Assembly: GCA_013399015.1 (NCBI GenBank)
Contig: VWZX01001051.1
Span: 1,054,001-1,118,000 of the forward strand
Length of the DNA: 64,000 bases
DNA from: Galbula dea
Taxonomy: Eukaryota > Chordata > Aves > Piciformes > Galbulidae
Direction: 5' to 3'
Below the pieces are notes generated by a model. The model was not told the DNA's origin and searched no databases. It worked only from the letters and a program-made list of their open reading frames with translations. Positions 1 to 11,885 of the stretch are shown one piece after another; position 1 is the first letter of the stretch; the number at the start of each line of letters is the position of its first letter. Made by a program: the position numbers and the translations under genes.

Positions 1-2216
1 GTCTCCTAGCAACCTTCCCCTATTCTTTAGCAGACTCACAACAAAAAAGAAAATATTTTTTCTGAATACCTGTTCTACCTATTAGTTTAATCAGGATTAA
101 AATCTGTCTTCAGAGGTTTGCAGATATATAATGGTACTGGATTGTGACAAAGTTCTAAATTTGAACAGTGGCTTTTTTCTTAAAAAGTTCACCAGAAAAT
201 ATGCCAGTCTGTGAGGCTTCCTGTATGTAGTTAAGCATTATGGGCTGGAGCTCCCTGGTCAGTGAGTTGAAAGAGGACTGTGACGTTCCTAGAGTTAATT
301 TGAGGCTTCCTTGGAAGGCACAGACTCCAACACTTGTTGAGATACACAATTAGCAAAAACCAAATCAGACTCCCTTGCTTCCTTGTGCATGGCTAGATGA
401 AGGCTGTTGTGGTTTCAGCCAGGATTTTTGGTGTGAAGTCCATAACAGCAAGAAAGAAGAAAAGGTGTTAGTTGCTTTTCCTGAAAAAAAATGGCTATTT
501 TATTGTTTGCAGATGATTGTTTGTCATAGAACAACCTTGAGTGTATCCTAGTATTACAAGTGCCTGCAGAAATGCACAGTACACATGCCTGTTAACAGGG
601 TATCACCCCTAGCACGTGTATCTCAAACAACAGTAGTTGTGTTTGACAGTTTGGAAAACTTAACACAGATAATCACTTGTGCTGTCTAGTTTCAAACACC
701 TTGATAATGGTGTTTAAAAGTAGTCAGTGTTTTACAGCACTTTCTGTTCAGAGCACAGCTCTCACTTGACTGTGATGGAAGCTTTCCTCTGACTCTGAAA
801 AGCTCAGTTTAGGTGTCTTGCCCTAAGCTCCACTGTGAAGCAGAGCTGGAACCCAGGTTAGAAGAATGATTTATTTTTTTTTACTTATGCTCACTGTGGA
901 GACCATCTTTTCCCTATTTTGATCTCCTTTCTTCTTCCTTTTGCATTCTCAGATATTTGCAGGTAAATAAACTGGGCATCCTATACCCTCAGGCATCTTC
1001 AGTGCACCATCACGTTTTACCCTATAAGAGGGTCTGCTGTTTGGTGAACTGAGCGTGGGCAGGAAGCCATTAGAGGAGATGTGTAAATAAAGCCTCTAAT
1101 ACAATGCACAGATAATTAACTCTGCATTTTTAAACTTCTCAGTTCTTTCTGTTCCATAATGTTGTAACTATAATAGGGTTGATAGTATATTTTTGCTTGA
1201 ATAAAATTAAAACAAAATCTGTAGCAAGGAAATTTCATGATGAAAAATTATGTAGCAGTTGTTACATAGGTCATCAGCTGGACTTAGACCTCTTGCATGC
1301 ACTTGCACCTGAGGTTACTAAATAACCACTATGCAGGGATAGGTTGTTACCTCCTATGTAAACCCAGTGCTAGAAACCATACACATAATTTAACCATGAG
1401 TATTATAGGTGGTTTGTTATCAGTGTGTGAATGTAGATAGCAGGAGCTACTGAGATTACTTCTGGTTTCTGTGAAAGGTGATAATCCCCCAGTACAAACT
1501 TCTGTGTACTGACTCGTCCTCCTTTCCTGTCTGATCCTGTCCAACTCTCACCTCACTTGGCTTCTGCCTTCTAGCTTTTGTGCTTGTGTGTTACTCATCT
1601 CCTGGGGCAACCTTAACTTGCCATCTCCTAACTTGTATGCCTGAGTATGCAGCCTGGTGTTTCAGTGATCTCTTTCAATGATCTGATCTCGTCTGAATTA
1701 TGCTGTTCAGGGATATGATCTCAAATTATAGGATGTGTGCTTCAACATGAGTTTGGAAGTGGTTGGAAGATTAATGCTATGACCTAACAAGCTGAGCCGC
1801 ACTGTATCTGATCAGGATGAAATCATCCAGAAGTACAGTGGTAGATATGCTTAGCCACAGCATGTTGGTTTGGGTTGTTTTGAAACTGTGCAAGTGCAGT
1901 AGAGATAAATCTGTTTAAAATTGCTGATAATTAACATTTTTTTGTTTTACACTGAAATTTGAAGCATTTAATTACTTCTCTCGCTACTATAAATGCTGTT
2001 GTTAGAGGCTTGTCATCTGCACCAACTTTTAGTGTATCTAAACTCTTTAACTATATCATGCTAAAAGGTGAGATATGTCTGAACTACTGATATGAAGGGG
2101 GAGAATTGCCAAGATGTCTAAGTTGAGTAACGATTTTTATCCCCAGCGCTTGTGTAGTCTTGCTGCTTTTACTTGGGGTTTAATAGCAAATAACTATCTT
2201 GTTTCATTTTTCATAG
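1..2216 (+). other. PPP1R12A: PPP1R12A last intron (3' part)
   Basis: AT-rich DNA upstream of the terminal PPP1R12A exon, ending in a pyrimidine-rich acceptor whose final bases are TTTTTCATAG. No other coding exon and no clear repeat was recognised. In vertebrates a 31-nt cassette exon just before the terminal exon switches MYPT1 between leucine-zipper-plus and -minus forms. It could lie in this stretch, but I could not identify it by eye. Confidence 0.75.
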
Positions 2217-2303
2217 ATGCTACCAGACCTGAAGGCAGACAACCAGAGGTTAAAAGATGAGAATGGGGCCTTGATCAGAGTTATAAGCAAACTTTCCAAA
2301 TAA
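2217..2303 (+). CDS. PPP1R12A: PPP1R12A (MYPT1) terminal coding exon, C-terminal leucine zipper
   Basis: Encodes the last 28 residues of the myosin phosphatase targeting subunit 1 followed by TAA. MYPT1 binds the PP1 delta catalytic subunit and directs it to phosphorylated myosin light chain; its C-terminal leucine zipper contributes to binding cGMP-dependent protein kinase. The exon opens directly after an AG acceptor and reads MLPDLKADNQ..., continuing through a heptad-like coiled coil and ending ALIRVISKLSK. I recognise this as the conserved C-terminus of vertebrate MYPT1. The first ATG is an internal methionine, not a start. This is the reading frame of the zipper-positive isoform; inclusion of the upstream 31-nt alternative exon would shift it. 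All the rest of the protein (ankyrin repeats, inhibitory phosphorylation region) lies to the left of the window. The exon is too short to stand out as an ORF, so it was called from the peptide and the splice site. Confidence 0.95.
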   Translation: MLPDLKADNQRLKDENGALIRVISKLSK

Positions 2304-2594
2304 AGGGTTTACTACAGCAGCAAATAACGGCATTGCACATCATTAGTAACTCCAGTGGACCATAGTATGGCAGTCACTGGAAGTGTGGGAAGATCCCTTG
2401 GAGACTGTCATTTTCAGATATCCTGCCAAATGTCCTCTTACCTGTGTGTTTTTTTGTATCAAGATCATTGTTTCTGTTAAAATGCAGCTGCTGAGAAGAT
2501 AAAATGACTGAGAAATCATGTTTACAGCTACAGCATAATAAGGAAAGTGTTCAAGGCCAGATACGCCTCAGATATTTAACCAGTAAGCCTTAGT

Positions 2595-2602
2595 TGTACA
2601 TA
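2595..2602 (+). promoter_or_regulatory. Pumilio response element in PPP1R12A 3' UTR
   Basis: TGTACATA fits the PUM1/PUM2 consensus UGUANAUA in the sense orientation of the 3' UTR. Function is inferred from the match only. Confidence 0.4.
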
Positions 2603-2908
2603 AACACTTTTACATCAACAAAAGCTTTCAGCTCTCACAGAAGACAGTTACTCAATAATGGGTTTGTTGTGCCACAGTTCCCAGGTTTTTTTCTATACTC
2701 AATTTTTCTTTAAATCGTAACTTTGGATTTTTTTTTCCCTTCTAATTATTCATGTACCAGATTTTTCTTGTACAGTGTTTTCACAGCTTTACCATTTGCA
2801 GAGACCACACACACCCTTTTAAATTACATATTTGTGTAGCTACCTAGAGTTGTGTTGTCCAACCACCTGGAACAGAGATGTTTGGTGGAACATTTGCTTT
2901 CACTGTTT

Positions 2909-2916
2909 GTGCAATA
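2909..2916 (+). promoter_or_regulatory. Candidate miR-25/32/92/363 target site
   Basis: GTGCAATA is the perfect 8-mer complement (plus terminal A) of the AUUGCAC seed shared by the miR-25/92 family, in the sense strand of the PPP1R12A 3' UTR. Whether it is used is not shown by the sequence. Confidence 0.35.
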
Positions 2917-3082
2917 TGCATTTATTTCCTATACAAAATGCTTTAAAAGTCAGTTGAAAATAGAAATGTTTTAAGAGTCCTGTTTTCTGCCTTTATTGGT
3001 CACTTTAAAAAAAAAAAGTTTGTAGTGAAAGATGTTAGCTCCTGTAATCGTCACATTCATTTGAGCAGGTACTGAGTGATGC

Positions 3083-3090
3083 TGTATATA
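3083..3090 (+). promoter_or_regulatory. Second Pumilio-type element in PPP1R12A 3' UTR
   Basis: TGTATATA matches UGUANAUA, but it starts a short (TA)n run, so a chance match is more likely than for the copy at 2595. Confidence 0.3.
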
Positions 3091-3349
3091 TATATAAATG
3101 TGTACTGGTTTGATTTTTTCAGACCATCACGTGGCATGCTTGAATATACTTCCCTATTGCAAATGTCTGTTAATGCAAATTAGGCTACTCCAGACTAGCG
3201 TGTTTAACAAAGTTCATTAATTTTTATGGTATAAAGAATTTAGACATTGTACATTGTATGGAGCCCTATCTTTACAAAAGGTCTAAACTATATAAAATAC
3301 TTTATTATCTTTTCCTCCCATTTTTTTTTCATTTGATAGTGTTCACCAT

Positions 3350-3355
3350 AATAAA
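3350..3355 (+). terminator. PPP1R12A: Proximal poly(A) signal AATAAA
   Basis: Canonical hexamer about 1.05 kb after the stop codon, inside an A-rich run. It could give a short 3' UTR isoform that keeps both Pumilio sites but drops the G-rich run at 3839. Confidence 0.3.
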
Positions 3356-3838
3356 AAAATTGCATAAATATAACTGCTTCACTACATTTCACATACCTGT
3401 ATTTATCTGAGTGCTGTCCAAAACTGTTGTGCTAGCCAAAGTAATGTACTAAATCATTTGAAAAACATAACCCATTACACTCACATTAATGTTTATATGC
3501 ACTGTTGTTGCCATGTGAGAAGGCATCCAATTTGATAACACCATCATGTCAGACCATTTTATACATTTCAGTGGCCTTTAAAAACAAACAAAAAATACTT
3601 AAGTGAAGATCGCTTTTGTTAGAAACAGCTTTTATATTTTCACTAAACCATTCAAAATATGACATCCTGTTGGCACATAGTTTATTGCCTAAAACCACTG
3701 AACAGATCAGCCATTAAGAAAAATTGTACATTGTAAAGCTTGTAGTAGCTATTGTATTATTGATTATATTGTATACTATATTAAATGTGAATTTGTACCC
3801 CTTCATTTAAAAAGGTCATTGTGTTCTACTGCCTACTT

Positions 3839-3871
3839 GGGGGGGTGGGGGTTAGTTTTACGGGGTTGGGG
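3839..3871 (+). other. G-quadruplex-prone G-rich run in 3' UTR
   Basis: Four G-runs lie on the sense strand: 7 G, a single T, 5 G, a 10-nt loop, 4 G, TT, 4 G. The RNA could fold as a quadruplex shortly before the middle poly(A) signal. Folding is inferred from the pattern. Confidence 0.5.
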
Positions 3872-4069
3872 TATGTTTTGGTAAGGAAGACATGATGTCC
3901 TCTCTCTGTTGATTGGTTTTTTTGAAGATGTAAGGTTATGCTCTTACTACCAAGCTCAGGATTCTTGATTTTAAAGGTACACAGATGGTTTGAGGTATCT
4001 TACTGTAATTGATCTGTATGAGAGGTGGGTCTGAACCATAGGGACTTCCATTGTCTTACGCTAACATAA

Positions 4070-4075
4070 AATAAA
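4070..4075 (+). terminator. PPP1R12A: Middle poly(A) signal AATAAA
   Basis: Canonical hexamer in ACATAAAATAAAGAATTG, with cleavage expected near 4.09 kb. It is a plausible main end of the PPP1R12A transcript. Confidence 0.5.
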
Positions 4076-4354
4076 GAATTGAATGGCTGCAACGTATTGA
4101 GTTCTGTTACAAGACAGTTAGGCATATTCTGGATTATATTTGGTAAAGTTTGGGTGCCTGTGAATGATTAAATACGTGTTTCTAATATTTTAGTGTTTTA
4201 TATTTAGGTTATTTATTCTTTATATCTAAAAAATGAATGGCTACTGTGCTATATTGATTTTATTGGTAGTACTGAGCAGACCTTGTATCTGCATGAAACT
4301 AGTTGCAAAACCCACTATTTTGGAAAAAAAAAAAATTGTATTTTGACATATACA

Positions 4355-4360
4355 AATAAA
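4355..4360 (+). terminator. PPP1R12A: Distal poly(A) signal AATAAA
   Basis: Canonical hexamer in ACAAATAAAATT, followed within about 25-35 nt by the GU-rich TGTGTGAAAGTTTT, a good downstream element. It is a candidate for the longest 3' UTR form. Confidence 0.5.
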
Positions 4361-4380
4361 ATTAATACAAACTATTTTAA

Positions 4381-7300
4381 ATGTGTGAAAGTTTTCCTGA
4401 GAAAACATTGAAATTTGTTATGAATTTAAACCATGTTATAAGTTTGGTATTTAAATTCTTTGGTGGGCATTTTTCATTCATTGCATCACTTGGCTGCAAG
4501 TTCCAAGTACCTTTCAAAGATTGTAATCAAATTGTGATTATTTGCACATCACTGTACATGCACATCTGTAAATGCAACAGTAAAAATGCCATATTTATGC
4601 AGTATGTAACAACTTGGACAAATGTTTCTATATTTTACATAAACCTGTCTGCGTGCAGAATCTGAGAACCATTTTTTGTGATATTAACCGAATCTCACAA
4701 AGCAACTGCTAAACTTGTGTCATTGTCTTCTTGTATTGATTGTGTTGCTGATCAAACACACCCCCAGAAAATCCAGCTGCCACAGAGCAAAAATGGTTAA
4801 TGGAGAACTATTTTATTATTTAGGAAATAGTTTCCATACAAGAAATATTGCTGGCTGCTGACACTGTCAAGCTTCCTTATGTGACTCATGGCTTACAGCA
4901 ACTTTGATTGTCAGGGGACTTGTCACAGTGTGGAAAGGGATTCTGTATATCCTAGGATTAACATCAAATACACATGGAGGCATGGAAGTAGGCGATGCTG
5001 GAGAGCTAAGAGGCAAAGGGCATGCTCAGAACCAGCCCCAGCCATGAAGGAAGCCATAACCTGGGGAGGGGGGGATGGCCATGCTTGGGAAGGCAGCCTG
5101 GGCAGCAGCAGGCAAGGGCTGAGAGACAGCATGGCTCCAAACAGTAGCAGTTACCTAGAAGAAAAGACTCAGGAGCTGGAACTTGTTTGCCTGCCTTGTC
5201 TGCCGCATGATTAAATAAACAATTCCGTCTGGACATCCTTAGTTCCTACTACATACTGCTTTCAGACTTTTGCTACTTCCCTTGCCAGATTCCCAAAGAA
5301 AGCAGTTATAATTCATAAGTGTATAGGTTGGTACATCTGTTTCCTCAGTAGCAAGTATAAACTGTGAGTCTCTATTCCCTCCTTTAGATGCATCTTCTAT
5401 GCTAAACTTTGGTTTGTGCTCACACGTACATTAAACCAATGGGTATTCATCTTACCTCTGCAGTATTCCTGGCCACTGTACATTTGGTGGTCTTTTAAGA
5501 GCAGAGGTGTTGTCACAGAACAAGTGTCCTCTGATTTCTTTTTTTAGAAGGAGTGACTGTTTACATGTCATCTTAGGGGGGAAAAAGCATGCTTTTGGGT
5601 AGCTGAAGAGACCTGCTTTAGGAGATGTGCATCAAGGGAGAAATTTTAGTTACTTCACCTTCGTCATACAGAAATGGGCTCCATATGAGATGGTTCCTAC
5701 CCCTGCTAGCTTCCTTAATCATGGGTTTATAGTCAAGAGTGAGGGCACCACATAATGCCTAAAACATGCATATTTATGGTAGACAGGAAATCTACAAAAC
5801 GAAAAGCAGGTGGCAAGGAGGAAGTATACCATGATGCTGGACATGGAAAGGCAACACCATGTCAGAAAATAAACAGTTCACATGGAGAAAGGCAGGGGGC
5901 ATATCACTACAAAACTGATCCACAGTCAAAGAGTTGAGGGCCCCATTGCCTCTGAACTCCTTAACGGAGAAAAATTGTCCAAAGTTAGCAACAGTAGGAA
6001 TTTATGTCTTGCTGCTGGCTTGTACTACTGCTGAGGAAGCATTAATTTCTTGTTAAATGAAATTGTGATGATGAACATATTCATTACACTGATTCTTACT
6101 TGATCTGGATTATTCTGCAAGTGGCTTGACTCTCAACGGGTGGCACTTTATAGTTCCTCAATGAGGAACCTCTCTGTTGTCTTGCCCACCTTTGTAGCAC
6201 ACCAGCTCCTCTGGGCAGAAACACGCTCTCATTTTGCTTGTGGTCTCATGGCAGAAGCTTGAACATAGGTGGCCAAATCTGCAGTGCTGCACTGTGGTGG
6301 AGCCATAGGTCCTGGGAGCACCAAGGCTTTTCAAGGGGTGAGGAGTTTGAGGGCTCTTGGCAGCTGTGGCCTTAAGCCTGTCCAGTATGGAAGCTATAGG
6401 TAGCCACATTTTTGATTACACTGAAAGTCACTTTTCCCCTTTTAGTGGTAGCTTCAGCTTCATGAGATGCAGTGTGGACACTTCAACTGTGCAGCTGAAA
6501 TGTTAACGTTTCATAGATTAAACTGACTTTACAGCCACAATCTGAACTATTTTCACAACAAAACATGACATCAATTCACTACATAATGTACAGTTTAAAA
6601 AAGGAAAACTCCACAGCCATACAAACATCACAATTTTTTGTGGAGTCTACTTTAAAGAGGGTGGAGAAACAATTGTAACTTCATTGTAGAAAGTTGTTTT
6701 CCCACCTCCCTTTAAATTGTAGAATAGTTTTGTTCCAGCTCTGCTGGTCACCTCTGTGAAATTACAGGGCTTTTTCCCTATGCAGCAATAGCCACTACGT
6801 CTGTTGGAGGACAGAAAAAGCTATTTGCTTAAGTTTTTCAGCAGAAGTTCTTGCTGTTCATGGTTATGAACACAATGTTAACATCTAGCTATAGTGATTC
6901 AGCTTCCTTGGGTTTTTAGCTCAAACCCACTAATAACAGGGTAAAAAATGCTGGGGACTAGAGTTACTTGCTTTACATGTGTTTTGATTGCAAGAGCAGC
7001 AGTAGGGATTTGTTAGTAATAACAAGTAGTATTGTGCTCTGCCTCAGCATAGATTTAAAATAAGACTAGATCAGTCCTAAAGGTGACTGCAGGTTCCTGC
7101 ATAGAAGACAGAATTAAAAACAACAAAACCTCCCAAACCCACAATGAATTGCTCAGACTTTAAAGGGAGAGCTGCTGCCACACTGATGAAGTCATCAGCT
7201 ATTCTTGCTTGTGTCAGCACCTCCCCATTTTGTATTGCTGATTAGATAGGAAAAGTATGTAGCCTTTAGAGAAAGGAGGAACTGTTCAGTTCTTTCGTCT

Positions 7301-8394
7301 AAAAAACATCACCTGTTGGATGTCTAATGTTTCTGATCTGGCCTAGGGATAATTACAGCAGGGACAAAAGCCCCACATTCCAACTCTTAATTATTTCATT
7401 CTTCCTATTTGGATTCTGTTTTGAAAAGCTATTAAAGCTCAGCAGAAGTAGTTTGCCAGGACAGCACAATTCATCTTCCAGTGTGGTCTTCTCCCTCTGT
7501 TGGAGGAAAAAACATGGGGTGAGAAGAACCTGTTCACGTCCTTGGTGCTGTCTTTCTGCACTCTTACCTGTTTCACTACAGTCCTTTCGGCAGAGACTCA
7601 GTGAGCTGAATTCCTCTTTTAGCAAACCAATGCAGTGAGAAGGTGCTGCAAATCTCTCAGTCCTTTGCATCCCACCTGCTTGCACAGCCTCTGGTGGGAC
7701 CTCAGCACAGCTGGCTGCTGCACCTCCCCTCACCCACTCATTTCCCCCAAAAGGAAACAGAAAAATAGCCCTTTTACCCTCATTTGTGTTTACATTCTAT
7801 ATTATTGTCTTAATAATACGGCTCTTCCTCAAAAAAGCGCAGGCCTGGTCCGAGGGAGTTGTTACATTACAGTTAAAATAAAGCTACTGCTCTCTGTGAG
7901 TGGCTACCCACACCCCGAGTCTTCCAAAGAAAAGAGCATGACTTCATTACATCAGCTGATACAAAGTACACATTTACACAAAATACACGTCTAGCTACAC
8001 AGTCTAGTCATAGTCTAGAGGGAAGATTTTAATGTAAATGTGAGTTTGTTTAAAAATAAAAATCCACACTGACATCAGCTGCTGATGCCATGGGCATGAG
8101 TCTGCAACTGTAATCAGCTCAACTCTATTTTTAGCTGTATAAAAACCAGTAAATTACACTAAATTCTTTATTCCCACTTAATCCGTAGATACAGGTGCTA
8201 CACTTTGTTAAGGAAATTGCCTAGTAACTCACTCTCAGCTCCCCTTGTGTAAAATGCCAGAGCTCTATGAAAACGAGAGTTTTTGCTACGGGATTTTACT
8301 GCTCTTATTTACTCCTCTGCATAAAAAAAAGATCGAATCTAGTTCACATTGTAAGGGGTTAGCCCGAGGGGGAAGCAATGCTACTGAGGCCTTG
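4381..8394. other. Intergenic DNA between PPP1R12A and the orphan CpG island
   Basis: I see no recognisable gene, RNA or transposon here. Short ORFs (for example about 108 codons at 4888-5214 and 126 codons at 7353-7733 on the minus strand) have no recognisable protein motifs and look like chance. Confidence 0.6.
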
Positions 8395-8632
8395 AAGCGC
8401 GAACGTGAATTTACCAGTTCTACCTAGAAACGACACCGAGCTCGGTTTTCAGCCGGCGGCGGGGCCGCTGCCGGGTGCTGGGCCGGGAGGTGGCACCAAA
8501 CTGCTTCGCTTCTTTTCGCCTCCTCCTGGACTACTGCCGCTGCTCCGCGGGGCGAAGCGCACGGCACCGGGCAGCGTTGCCCTGGTAGCCAGCCGCGGCC
8601 GCCGAGACCCGTCCGGGGTTTGTCTGAAGGGC
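8395..8632. promoter_or_regulatory. Orphan intergenic CpG island, possible unannotated promoter
   Basis: An abrupt GC- and CpG-rich patch of about 240 bp in otherwise AT-rich DNA, with many CpGs (for example GCCGGCGGCGG, CCGCGGGGCGAAGCGC, GCCGCGGCCGCCG). It lies about 4 kb past the PPP1R12A 3' end and 8 kb before the PAWR island, so neither gene explains it. It contains an RFX-type X-box and is followed by a donor-like GTATGT at about 8638. Unmethylated islands of this kind usually mark promoters, so it may start a non-coding transcript or be an alternative PAWR first exon. A 79-codon ORF (8405-8644) crosses it but resembles no protein I know. Confidence 0.55.
8576..8589 (+). promoter_or_regulatory. 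RFX-type X-box-like motif
   Basis: GTTGCCCTGGTAGC resembles the imperfect inverted repeat GTTGCC-NN-GGTAAC bound by RFX factors, with one mismatch in the second half-site. It sits inside the orphan CpG island. Binding is inferred only from the match. Confidence 0.3.
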
Positions 8633-11600
8633 AGTGGTATGTAGGAATGGCTTAGACGAGAGTGACTCGGAGAAATTCTGCCTCTGCTGTAAGCTGAGCC
8701 AGTTCTAGCACGACAGATGAAGCGTGGCAGAGACCAGCAATCTCAAATTAACTTAGACACGAGAGATGCGCTTAGTTAGTCTGAACTCGGCAAGGTCTTC
8801 TTTTAAATATTGTGTCCTGAAAGCCTGTCAAAGGAGCTGCACGATTTAACACTCTGGGAGTGGGCGAGAGAGATCTAGGCTTGGCTGGTGAGGGGAGGCA
8901 GGAACTAACCCAGGGAGGGCTGGCCAGTGAGTCTGGGAGAACAGATCCCTCGGTGAGTGCAGACAGGTATCACACCCATACTGTGTGAAGGGATTTACAG
9001 ACTAGGAGTAGACATTCACCAAGCACTACAGGACAGCTCTGCTACAGCCAAAAGAGAGGAACAGCAAAAACCAAAAAATTAAATCCTCCATATCAAAAGT
9101 TGTTAATCCAGCCGTTCATAGCAGCACTGCACTTGGCCAAAATACCAAAATGCTGGTTAACTCCTTCTGCTCAACCCCCTTTCAATATGATCACTGTATA
9201 AGCACATTGCTTTGCTTTGTAACCAGAGCACTCTGAACACTGTAAGGTCCTTGTAGTCCTGAGTTTACCCCCTTCAATTTCTCCTCCCTGTTCCTCACCT
9301 TGCAAGTGTGTGCAGCACACCACAGGCACTAGCACCCTTCTCCAGTCTCCTCAACTTTTTCTTCTCAGCTCTGCATGGATAGGGTTCTGCGCTAATTCCA
9401 AGCCCCCATATACAATTACTTCCTGTGCAAGAGAGGGCTTTGAGGTCTAATTACATTCCCTGTTATTCCTGGTGATAGCCATAATAACCAAAAGACCCCA
9501 GAAGCCACTTCTGAATTTCCCCGTGTCTTGGGGAGTGGCACTCGGAATTGCTACATGCAGACACAGAGTGCAAGAACTCCCTTCATATTTTACTAACAAG
9601 TCACTACAAGCTTACTGACATGCCACAGCTGCTGAAGAGAGCAGGCTCTCCTCTGTGTTCTGCTCATCTCAGTCACTCCTGTGTGACACCCAGACTATCA
9701 AGACCCTCCTTGGACATTCAGTTCCCAGCACTTCTCGTTCAGTCCTTCTGGAACTCGCTGCCTACTTCTGCCCCCTTAGGTCTCCTCCTGTCCTTCAGCT
9801 TCCATCTTGCATTTTCTACTCATTTGCTTCTTCTCTCTCCTGTTTTCCCCTTTAGACCTAACCACTGGTCACTTCTTCCTGAGCTAGCAGCTCCACAGCT
9901 GTATCTTCTTTTGACTTCTCCGCTCTTCTCTCTCCACAACTCCAGCAGCCTCAATGCTTTGTGTGCTCTCCCTCCACCTCTGTTCCTCACCTCCTGCTCC
10001 CCCTTTCCCCACACTACCTTATCCCAAGCTCCTCAGAAGCACACATCCCTAATGGTTTCAAAGATGCCATTAATCTTTTCCTGACCACTGGATCTTTTTT
10101 AAAACTGATAATCTAATCTTTACAAAGTAGGAATGTCTCTACCCAGCCATTCAGTTCCCACCTACTCTCATTTCTTTCTAATCCAAGGGGGTAGTTTTAC
10201 TGTAAACTAAGCAGTCTAGAAGTCACCTGTTCCCACCTAATCCAATTACTCCTCTCCTCTGGAATTAGCACTATTTTTATCTTTTTCTCTTCTGTACCTC
10301 TAAACACTTTTGGGGTGAAAGCAATGAAAGGTCTAACACTTCCTCTGTTGTTTTCAATCCATCAAGGTGTTTGCAGGCAAACAGCCATTCATTATTTCTT
10401 CATCATTTCCTTTAGACCCTTTTGAGTGTCTAACAATACAGTAAACATAAGGGGATGCCTGTTGGGCCCTAATGCCTAATTTGGGAATAAATATTAAAGT
10501 GAGCATTGGCTGTGGATTTGCTGGTGGGCAGGATGCAGTATGCAGCTTGTCCTCTTTCAAGTAACTTTTTAGCTTAAAAATAATTTTTAATACATATTTA
10601 AAGCTTGTAATCTTAAGTACCTTGGCAGTTTTCACCTTGAAATAGCAAAAAATGTGTATTATGAGCAAATTACAAAATTAGTTTTTTAAGCATTGTCAAC
10701 ATTTGTTTATATAAAGTCATTACAATATAGGCACATAGATTTTGTTCCAGTTGGTCACACAAAAATCTAGACACAAGCTTTTACCCTAGATGTTTATAGC
10801 ATAACCAGGTACCATTGAATTAAGTTTCATAATATATCAACATAATTTTAACAACAGAAAGTGTATTTCATATGTTCTTTAAGCTATTCTCTCCCCTTTT
10901 AGTCTGTCTGGTTTCATAAGCACTGACTCTGAACTCTTCCAAGTGCTTCCCCCTCCTCTGCTTACACTCCCTGATACATCGGTGCCATTGATTGATTGCT
11001 GTTTGTGTTTGTTTTGGATGCTTCCAGATGATTGCTACTAATAACCAGGACTAAATTCCTGAAATATCTGCCTGATTCCTTTTACAAGGCAGCTTCGTTG
11101 TGGTCTATCGTATGAAACACAGGAGGCCCTAGGAATACTGTGGTGCAGGAGAAAAATAATGGCCAAATGAACAGATAGCTCAAACAAAGCATTGTAAAAA
11201 GCCATCACACTAAATTCTGCATGCATCATCTATTGCATTTCAGTGAAGGCCAAGTTTCTTAGTCAGCTCTCTGAGGAGATCCATCATCCCTAACTATGAT
11301 TCTTTATGGACATAGTTTTATGCCCACTGCACTTTTCTACTGCGTGCTGCTCATCACCTGCATGAGGTTAAATCAAAAGGATGCAGTATAACAGCTTAAC
11401 CAAGAGCTGCAACAGTAACAACTGAGACCTAATTAATTTTTCCTGACTTTGTATTACTTCTTGGAAAAATTAAAATAATTCTTAAGAGCTAGAGGGCTGT
11501 TAATTAAAACAAACAAACAAAACCAATGCAAGAGCCCTGGGGATTATAAATTGTAAAGCCCTGAAGGATTACGAATTGTAACCAGTACCAAGACACAGGC

Positions 11601-11771
11601 TGACAGCCAGTAACCACTGGATTTGGTTTCCAATTACTCATTTGCATGCTTGTATTTGGAGATGCAGAAAGACAGGAAGCAAATTGTCTTTGGTGTGGAA
11701 CAAAATCTGTTTTAACAATGTAGCAAACTTATAATGAGTTAGCTATATAGAGGTAATAGTATTATATAATA

Positions 11772-11885
11772 TATTGAGTTGGAAGGGACCCATGAGTATC
11801 ATCAAGTTCAACTCCCTGCTTCTCACAGGACTACGTAAAGCAAACCATCTGACTAAGAGTGTTGCCCAGGCATATGGTCAGAAGA
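11772..11885 (-). mobile_element. CR1 LINE 3'-end fragment
   Basis: Reads on the + strand as the reverse of a CR1 3' end: TTGGAAGGGACCCATGAG, then ATCATCAAGTTCAACTCC, a segment equivalent to CACAGGACTAC, then GACTAAGAGTGTTGCCCA. The tail octamer is lost. A short truncated, immobile copy. Confidence 0.8.

Larger units (their letters stand above)
2304..4380 (+). other. PPP1R12A: PPP1R12A 3' UTR (end approximate)
   Basis: Non-coding AU-rich sequence following the MYPT1 stop codon. It holds three AATAAA signals (3350, 4070, 4355), two Pumilio-type octamers, a miR-25/92-type seed match and a G-rich quadruplex-like run. The end depends on which poly(A) site is used: about 4.09 kb for the middle signal or about 4.38 kb for the distal one, which has a GU-rich stretch (TGTGTGAAAG) behind it. 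The length, roughly 1.8-2.1 kb, is plausible for this gene. Confidence 0.7.

Noticed and set aside
1..13. GTCTCCTAGCAAC at the window edge, similar to an RFX X-box
   Set aside because: It has a mismatch in the first half-site, lies within intron sequence with no CpG context, and its left flank is not visible.
9548..10084. 178-codon open frame
   Set aside because: It starts at TTG, has Leu/Ser/Pro-rich pyrimidine-biased composition and lacks any gene context. Only a weak LINE-like peptide trace was kept as a finding.
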